NCBI GenBank assembly: GCA_002049945.1
Contig: MVCT01000062.1
Span: 1 to 13,231 of the forward strand
Direction: 5' to 3'
DNA: 13,231 nucleotides
Origin: Candidatus Cloacimonas sp. 4484_140
Lineage (GTDB): Bacteria > Cloacimonadota > Cloacimonadia > JGIOTU-2
The notes under the pieces were generated by a model. The model did not search any database. It had not been told where the DNA came from and worked only from the letters and a program-made list of their open reading frames with translations. Below, one piece after another: positions 8,736 through 13,231 of the stretch (positions within the stretch are counted from its first letter, which is position 1; each line of letters starts with the position of its first letter). Made by a program: the position numbers and the translations under genes.

Positions 8736-10137
8736 ATTTTAAAGCAATTATAACAATTATAATTACAAATAACACCTTAATAATCGTATGATAAAATTGA
8801 TAATCCACCACAAAATGAATGCAAGAAATCAATATAAGAATAACAATTGAAAATATAACGTATCCTATTTTATAAGAGATAGGATACATTTTTTCAGCAA
8901 TGATATAATTGAAGAAAACAATAAGTCCAAAGGCAAGTATTGATGAAATACCCGCTCCGTAAATTCCATATTTTGGGATCAATATGAAATTCAGCACAAT
9001 ATTGAGTATTGCCCCCAATCCTACTGCAAAGGCAATATTGCCGGCTTTTTTCTTCACATAAAAACTCAAATTTATAATATTGAATATGCCATATAGATAA
9101 TTCGATATAACTCCGAAGAACACGATCCTGATCGCTTCATGATAGGATTTATTGATAAATATTTTGAAAATTTCGGGAGAGAAAAGAATCACAAAAAATC
9201 CTAATATTCCTCCAAAAACAACGTACGCATTAAAAACTTTTTTAAAGGATTCCTTTGCATGTGAATCATCTGCAACTCTCATTGCATAAGGGAAATAAAC
9301 CAGACTAACAATTGAATTCAAAAATGTGATGATCATGCCGATACGATAACCGATCGCATAAATTCCGACATCATATAAAGATCGTGCAGAAAGATAGGTC
9401 AGCATATATCTGTCTGATACCTTGAGTATAAGCATAGCAAAAGTGCCGGGTATCATGATAAGCCCGAAGGACAGCATTTTTTTCACAATCGGTAAAGAAA
9501 ATATTCGTTTCTCGGTGATCTGAGCTGCAAAATCTCTCATGATAGAGCTCATTACTCCAATTGCCACCAGTACAGCAAGCGCTGATGAGATCGTCATTAA
9601 CATAAATATTGTATCCAATGAAAATCTGGAAGCAATTGCAGCAACAACTAACAAGATCAATAAAAGAATATGCTTGAAATTCCCAACAAGTATGTACTGT
9701 TTTGAGCGCTCCATCATATTCAGAATGCTAAGCACCATACCGTAAATAACGTCAAAAAAGAGGATCACACTTACCCAGATCATGATGTGTGCATAATCTG
9801 GTGAGCGAAGAATAAGTTGGGAAAGCTCTACTCGGAAGATCACAATAAGCAGAGAGAGAATGACTCCGAACACAAGGAGTGAGATGAAAATAGAACTGAT
9901 CAAAGTATAATGATATTCCGGGGTTTTCTTGTGGTAAAAATACGAAAAAATTGCCTGCTGAAATCCGAGAAAATAAAGCAAACTTGCGAAGGAGATAAAA
10001 ACTACGATGTTTGTATAAATCGCATATTCCTGAGGAATAAGAAAGTGGGTAAAAACAGGCAGAAGTGCTAACAGAATAACCTTCTGCAGCAGATTTCCTG
10101 CAGTGTAGTGTAGTATTTTTTCGACGTATTCCTTCAT
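8686..10137 (-). CDS. Wzx-type oligosaccharide flippase (MATE/MVF superfamily)
   Basis: This 483-residue protein is almost wholly hydrophobic, with about 12-14 membrane helices in the polysaccharide-synthesis flippase pattern. The N terminus has a short amphipathic stretch, then LLPVFTHFLIPQEYAIYTN, a version of the family's early signature after helix 1. The middle has MLSFGLIMIPGTFAMLILKVSDRYML with the family's conserved SDRYML-like segment, then GIYAIGYRIG. The second half has VGLGAILNIVLNFILIPKYG followed by GAGISS, the usual pattern in this family. The role would be turning undecaprenyl-diphosphate oligosaccharide from the cytoplasmic to the periplasmic face. Its start overlaps the stop of the upstream GT4 as ATGA, and its tail overlaps the GT-C gene. 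Placement among glycosyltransferases and a WecA-like primer enzyme supports Wzx rather than drug efflux. Substrate structure is unknown. Confidence 0.93.
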   Translation of the reverse strand: MKEYVEKILHYTAGNLLQKVILLALLPVFTHFLIPQEYAIYTNIVVFISFASLLYFLGFQQAIFSYFYHKKTPEYHYTLISSIFISLLVFGVILSLLIVIFRVELSQLILRSPDYAHIMIWVSVILFFDVIYGMVLSILNMMERSKQYILVGNFKHILLLILLVVAAIASRFSLDTIFMLMTISSALAVLVAIGVMSSIMRDFAAQITEKRIFSLPIVKKMLSFGLIMIPGTFAMLILKVSDRYMLTYLSARSLYDVGIYAIGYRIGMIITFLNSIVSLVYFPYAMRVADDSHAKESFKKVFNAYVVFGGILGFFVILFSPEIFKIFINKSYHEAIRIVFFGVISNYLYGIFNIINLSFYVKKKAGNIAFAVGLGAILNIVLNFILIPKYGIYGAGISSILAFGLIVFFNYIIAEKMYPISYKIGYVIFSIVILILISCIHFVVDYQFYHTIIKVLFVIIIVIIALKYAKKRNLFNEICQKIR

Positions 10138-11171
10138 TTAGAAAGTACTCGCTTGTACATCTCTACAGTTTGTTGAGCAATTTTATCCCAAAGGAAATTT
10201 TTTCTAATATGATCCTTCAATGCAGAATCTTTCTTCTTTTCTAATGCTTTTTTCGTGGCTTTTATGATTGAATGTATTGATGCCGGCTCAGCATATTCGG
10301 CAAATTGCTCGAAATACTCTCTCGTTCCGCCATAAGGAGTGATGACAATATTTGCACCAGCAAGACCCGCTTCCAACGCTGCACGACCCGGGGTTTCGTA
10401 GCGAGTGGGCAGAATAAAAGTATGGCATGCTGCATAGGCAGATGCGAATATCGGATTGTCATGCTTGAGCCATTTAATATAAGTGATATTCTTGGATTTT
10501 CCAATTTCCTCTCTGCATGCAGCTCCTTCCTCATTATTCAAAATATCAGCAATGATCACAGAGGGATGATCGATTTTTTGTAAAGCTCTAATTATATTGA
10601 GACCATTTTTACGAAACGGACCAAGATGTCCCACGTACAAGATAAAATCCTTAAGCCCGTATTTTTTCTCAAAAATTGAAGGATCAGCATGGGCAAATCG
10701 TTCCTCAACGCCATTTTGTATGACTTCGAGCTTCTCTCTTTTTACACCAAGTGCACCGCATAGAAGATTTCCTTCATCACGGGTGTTCGGCAAAACCATT
10801 TCTGCATTATCACAAATATATTTTGTAAAGAAGTAATCCGAATATGTTCGTTTAAAGATCTTTCTGAAAGGCGCTTCAAGCATTCTGTATAGATGTATCT
10901 TCTGGGCTGAATGATTACTGTAAAAAATCGGATTTACAACGTACTTCGCACTATTGACTACCAGATTTTTGGCTAATGAAAAAGTGGAAATACTTGCATT
11001 AAAAATATGAACAAGATCATCATTTCCGAGTTTCATATCTGTATCCCACATATCGAAGAGTTTTGCATCAATTTCTCTATGCTGTAGTGCTTTTTGCAAT
11101 TGCAGCAATTTGTATGTAGGTCCGCCCTTATTCAGCATTATAGACTGATAGCTTGTTAAAAATATTCTCAT
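10134..11171 (-). CDS. Glycosyltransferase family 4 (GT-B fold)
   Basis: The protein has 345 residues. The N terminus MRIFLTSYQSIMLNKGGPTYKLLQLQKAL is a compact acceptor-binding domain with a GG loop (16-17). VLPNTRDEGNLL and VIQNGVEERFA mark the domain junction, as in many GT4 enzymes. The C-terminal domain has LYVGHLGPFRKNGL with Lys188 and an E-x7-E motif in RYETPGRAALEAGL (Glu259, Glu267), then VITPYGGTREYF. The arginine commonly found after the glycine of the sugar-phosphate loop is replaced by His182, which is seen in some members and does not by itself mean loss of function. It overlaps the deacetylase stop by 4 bases upstream and the flippase start by 4 bases downstream (ATGA at both). 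Probably an early or middle step of the repeat-unit assembly; donor unknown. Confidence 0.92.
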   Translation of the reverse strand: MRIFLTSYQSIMLNKGGPTYKLLQLQKALQHREIDAKLFDMWDTDMKLGNDDLVHIFNASISTFSLAKNLVVNSAKYVVNPIFYSNHSAQKIHLYRMLEAPFRKIFKRTYSDYFFTKYICDNAEMVLPNTRDEGNLLCGALGVKREKLEVIQNGVEERFAHADPSIFEKKYGLKDFILYVGHLGPFRKNGLNIIRALQKIDHPSVIIADILNNEEGAACREEIGKSKNITYIKWLKHDNPIFASAYAACHTFILPTRYETPGRAALEAGLAGANIVITPYGGTREYFEQFAEYAEPASIHSIIKATKKALEKKKDSALKDHIRKNFLWDKIAQQTVEMYKRVLSK

Positions 11172-12286
11172 ACGTTTCTTTTCCCTTTCTTCGATTCATA
11201 ATTATACAAAATATCGCGCCAGTGCTTTTTTCTTGTTCGCTCAAGATTTGATATCCATTCTACCTTTCCCGGTTCCTTCCAATTTAATTCATCGAGTTTA
11301 ATTGATTTTTTTATAGCTGTAATCACAGATTTATTATTGTAAGAAATCTTGAACGAAAATTCGGAGGTTTCATTTTCAAAATTACAATTTATTTCATCAT
11401 TTGCAAAATTTAGCTCATACTGGAAGCTTAAACGCTTTTTCCACCAATTCGAAAATTCTTTATAATTCATCTTATTGATATTCTTGGAATTTATATATTC
11501 GAATACTTTATTAAATAAATTCAATTGATCATGCGAGGGATGATGATAAATAAATATCGGATCATTCAAAGCAATTTGCCTATCAATAAATTTCTTGAAA
11601 TATTGCCATTTTTCTTCATCAGTAAAATGCGAACGACGTAATCTACCGGTGCTTACGGGATGAATCGGAATCTGCAAGACACTTGATTTTTTGCCTTGTA
11701 TATATGGATAAAATGGCAAATCGTCATAATCCAGAGTAAATTCTGTTGAATATCCAAAATTAAATTTCTCCAGAACTTTTCCCAGATTTTCATTCCAATC
11801 TCCAAAAGGTGCAGCAAAACCTGTTACTTCTATCCCAACTTCTTTTAAATCCTCCAAGCCATTTTTAATATTCTCAAGGTTTGTTTTATAATCATGGAAA
11901 ACCAGATGGCGTCTGCAATGCAGCGCAATCTCCTGATCATCCATTTTCTTATACGCATTTTTTAAAGTCTCTTTGGAAACAGTATCTACAAACCAGGTTC
12001 CACAGATATTATTTTTTTTGCAGATTTTATGAAATTCCAGCGCCTGCCAGGTACTGCAATGATCAGTGTCCACGCGAAACATGAAAAGATTTTTCCAAGT
12101 TTTTGGGAACTGCCATAATTGCACAAAAGGCAGATCTCGTTGCAGATAAAGAAATTCCAGGATTTTGGATAATATTTTCCGTATTTTACCTTTAGATACT
12201 TTTGCTACAATCTCGGAAGGCAGCTCTTTTCGTTCTACCCAGATTTTTTTTCTAATAGAATTCGTATCCAAAATTACCGCATTCAC
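11168..12286 (-). CDS. NodB-like polysaccharide deacetylase, probably 5'-truncated
   Basis: This has a carbohydrate esterase 4 (NodB) type catalytic domain that would remove acetyl groups from a glycan or N-acetyl sugar. Numbering from the GTG at 12286, motif 1 is FRVDTDHCS with Asp73 and Asp75, and motif 2 is ALHCRRH with His123 and His127 (H-x3-H). Motif 3 is GFAAPFGDW (157-164), lacking the usual arginine, and a late histidine lies in YHHPSHDQ (248-254). A beta-rich tail of about 90 residues follows. The only in-frame start candidate before the domain is GTG at 12286, without a ribosome site, and there is no signal peptide. The frame remains open for 36 more codons upstream with protein-like content, so this is likely the remainder of a longer protein (see the 12287-12394 entry). 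It may be inactive or mislocalised if the truncation is real. The 3' end overlaps the GT4 start as ATGA. Confidence 0.8.
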   Translation of the reverse strand: MNAVILDTNSIRKKIWVERKELPSEIVAKVSKGKIRKILSKILEFLYLQRDLPFVQLWQFPKTWKNLFMFRVDTDHCSTWQALEFHKICKKNNICGTWFVDTVSKETLKNAYKKMDDQEIALHCRRHLVFHDYKTNLENIKNGLEDLKEVGIEVTGFAAPFGDWNENLGKVLEKFNFGYSTEFTLDYDDLPFYPYIQGKKSSVLQIPIHPVSTGRLRRSHFTDEEKWQYFKKFIDRQIALNDPIFIYHHPSHDQLNLFNKVFEYINSKNINKMNYKEFSNWWKKRLSFQYELNFANDEINCNFENETSEFSFKISYNNKSVITAIKKSIKLDELNWKEPGKVEWISNLERTRKKHWRDILYNYESKKGKRNV

Positions 12287-12394
12287 ATCAAATGGAATGA
12301 AAAGAATATGTCCTTTCCCGACCTTTTGGGATTGGACATTTAATGTTCTATCAATAATTTCAAATGATTTATCGCTAAGTTGAATAAATTTCTC
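12287..12394 (-). other. Open upstream extension of the deacetylase frame without a start codon
   Basis: Reading the deacetylase frame upstream of its GTG gives 36 codons before a TAA at 12395-12397. The end of this stretch reads VGKGHILFIPFD and runs straight into VNAVILDTN. It has the look of a beta strand / loop from a real protein, similar in style to the closing strand of a glutamine-amidotransferase-like domain, though I am not certain of that. It contains no ATG, GTG or TTG in frame. The best reading is a broken N-terminal part of the deacetylase gene, whose true beginning is missing here. It overlaps the last codons of the methyltransferase frame (12375-12394). Confidence 0.6.
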
Positions 12395-13231
12395 TTAATG
12401 GATGTGCAATTAATTTTCGTAATACTGTTAAATAAGGCACAGTAATAAACGCCAACCCATTAGGTTTTAAAACTCTATATGCTTCTGATAATGCTTTTTG
12501 GGGTCCCTCTTCGAAATGCTCAATCACCCCCAAAGAAATGTAACTATCGAAATAATCATTGGGAAAATCTAAAGCATTAATATCACCTTTTATAATGGGT
12601 ATCTCTGGATCATATTGTTTTGATCGTTCGATTATGAATGTTTCGTATTCTAAACCTAAAATATCATATCCCCTTTCTTTTAAATAAATGACCCAGCCAC
12701 CCAAACCACATCCTGCTTCCAAAATTTTTACATCTCCAAATTCTGTATAAAAACCAGTTTCGCCGACAATCTCCGGCATGGCACCTCTTAGTGTAACAAC
12801 AGGAACACATCCAAAACTCATGGCTTCCAGAAGTGCTACACCAAAGGATTCTACAAAAGAAAGCTGGCAGTAAACTTTTGCTTTTTGCAGCCATTCAAAA
12901 ACTTGCTTTTGTTCCAATTTTCCGGTAAATGTTATTTGGGGATTAATTTGTAAAATTTCTTTTCTTATCTTTTCATCGTAATTTCCAATTATTATGAAAT
13001 TATGATCAGGAAATGAAAGTGAGGATTTTGCAAAAGTATCCAATCCTTTTAATTTATATATATTATCAATCGCATTTCCCACAGTAATAATTACATCTTC
13101 TTTTATGAAATTTACAGTATCAGCATCAATTCCCAGTTCAATTTTGGTAATTTCTTTACGGGGAACTATTTTTTTAATTTCCTTTTGTAAATACTCCGAA
13201 ACAGTGAGAATTCTATCTGTATTGTAAAGCA
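12375..13231 (-). CDS. GT4 glycosyltransferase joined in frame to a class I SAM methyltransferase core (5' end off window)
   Basis: The reading frame is open from the right edge, so the short GTG start at 13082 is internal. From the edge it reads RILTVSEYLQKEI, IELGIDADTVNF and then VGNAIDNIYKLKGLDTF, a normal GT4 second half, with ESFGVALLEAMSFG as the E-x7-E motif (window residues 127 and 135) and GETGFYTEFGDVK. At that point, where a GT4 would continue with its last helices, it switches to LEAGCGLGGW, the SAM-binding motif I. It then continues with LGLEYE (acidic end of strand 2), KGDINALDF, GVIEHF and VLKPNGLAFITVPY. The methyltransferase has no N-terminal helix of its own. It stops soon after with HPLREIYST, probably short of its usual end. 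Two incomplete enzymes are therefore joined. Activity of either half is doubtful, and an assembly chimera is a serious alternative to a true fusion. Confidence 0.85.
   Translation of the reverse strand, partial: LYNTDRILTVSEYLQKEIKKIVPRKEITKIELGIDADTVNFIKEDVIITVGNAIDNIYKLKGLDTFAKSSLSFPDHNFIIIGNYDEKIRKEILQINPQITFTGKLEQKQVFEWLQKAKVYCQLSFVESFGVALLEAMSFGCVPVVTLRGAMPEIVGETGFYTEFGDVKILEAGCGLGGWVIYLKERGYDILGLEYETFIIERSKQYDPEIPIIKGDINALDFPNDYFDSYISLGVIEHFEEGPQKALSEAYRVLKPNGLAFITVPYLTVLRKLIAHPLREIYST
12723..12737 (-). other. Junction between glycosyltransferase and methyltransferase segments
   Basis: These codons read GDVKI. GD followed by a short polar stretch is how many GT4 enzymes lead into their C-terminal helix. 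A similar string before LEAGCG is how many methyltransferases lead into motif I. The segment could therefore belong to either parent. That is what a crossover or assembly join at a short shared sequence would look like. The exact breakpoint cannot be set without intact relatives. Confidence 0.5.

Noticed and set aside
10262..10836. Several short open frames on both strands within the GT4 at 10134-11171
   Set aside because: They overlap the conserved E-x7-E and domain-junction coding region of the GT4 and have no protein-like features of their own.
12664..12894. 76-codon minus-strand frame rich in Cys and Trp over the GT4-methyltransferase join
   Set aside because: The frame is a shifted reading of ESFGVALLEAMSFG and the motif I region. 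Its odd composition is what an out-of-frame reading gives.
13073..13082. GTG at 13082 as the true start of the glycosyltransferase-methyltransferase gene
   Set aside because: The frame continues to the right edge with clear GT4 sequence (RILTVSEYLQKEI and ELGIDADTVNF), so the gene begins outside the window.
1..13231. CRISPR arrays, tRNA or rRNA genes, insertion sequences, long direct or inverted repeats
   Set aside because: I read through both strands and found no periodic repeats, cloverleaf-like segments, transposase motifs or paired terminal repeats. Nearly every base is accounted for by the coding regions.

Overview
The window is gene-dense and every gene I can support lies on the minus strand, so transcription runs from right (13231) to left (1). 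The DNA is AT-rich. An outer-surface glycan assembly cluster fills most of it and leads into recG. The organism looks like a Gram-negative member of the FCB group. The evidence is a secreted beta-propeller protein (1326-3770) ending in a YPNPFKP...GIYFF...FAIIR type C-terminal (FlgD-Ig / type 9 secretion-like) domain, together with low GC and lipid-linked glycan genes. Candidatus Cloacimonadota or a close relative is my best guess, made from style rather than from any database match.

Layout in order of transcription: (1) 13231-12375, a glycosyltransferase (GT4) that enters from off-window and is joined in frame to the core of a SAM-dependent methyltransferase. (2) 12394-11168, a NodB-like polysaccharide deacetylase with no convincing start. 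Its reading frame continues 36 codons upstream without a Met and hits a stop inside the end of the methyltransferase frame. (3) 11171-10134, a GT4. (4) 10137-8686, a Wzx-type flippase. (5) 8735-7146, a GT-C type membrane glycosyltransferase. (6) 7138-5918 and (7) 5931-4798, two more GT4 enzymes. (8) 4801-3767, a WecA/TagO-type polyprenyl-phosphate sugar-1-phosphate transferase. (9) 3770-1326, the secreted propeller protein. (10) 1307-1, the first 435 codons of recG.

Together genes 3-8 read as a lipid-linked oligosaccharide pathway. The WecA-like enzyme would load the first sugar phosphate onto undecaprenyl phosphate, the GT4 enzymes would extend it on the cytoplasmic face, the flippase would turn it over, and the GT-C protein would use lipid-linked sugar on the outer side. 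No certain Wzy polymerase, Wzz chain-length regulator or sugar-nucleotide synthesis gene is in the window. Genes are joined by ATGA stop/start overlaps at 3767, 4798, 10134 and 11168, and by longer overlaps elsewhere, which suggests one translationally coupled operon whose promoter lies off the right edge. No intergenic gap exceeds about 90 bases, and I see no tRNA, rRNA, CRISPR, insertion sequence or clear terminator.

The most unusual part is the right end (about 12286-12740). Three incomplete genes are stitched together there: a GT4 lacking its last helices, a methyltransferase lacking both ends, and a deacetylase lacking its beginning. This is either a real mosaic in a fast-evolving glycan locus or a metagenome assembly chimera. 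The sequence alone cannot decide between them.
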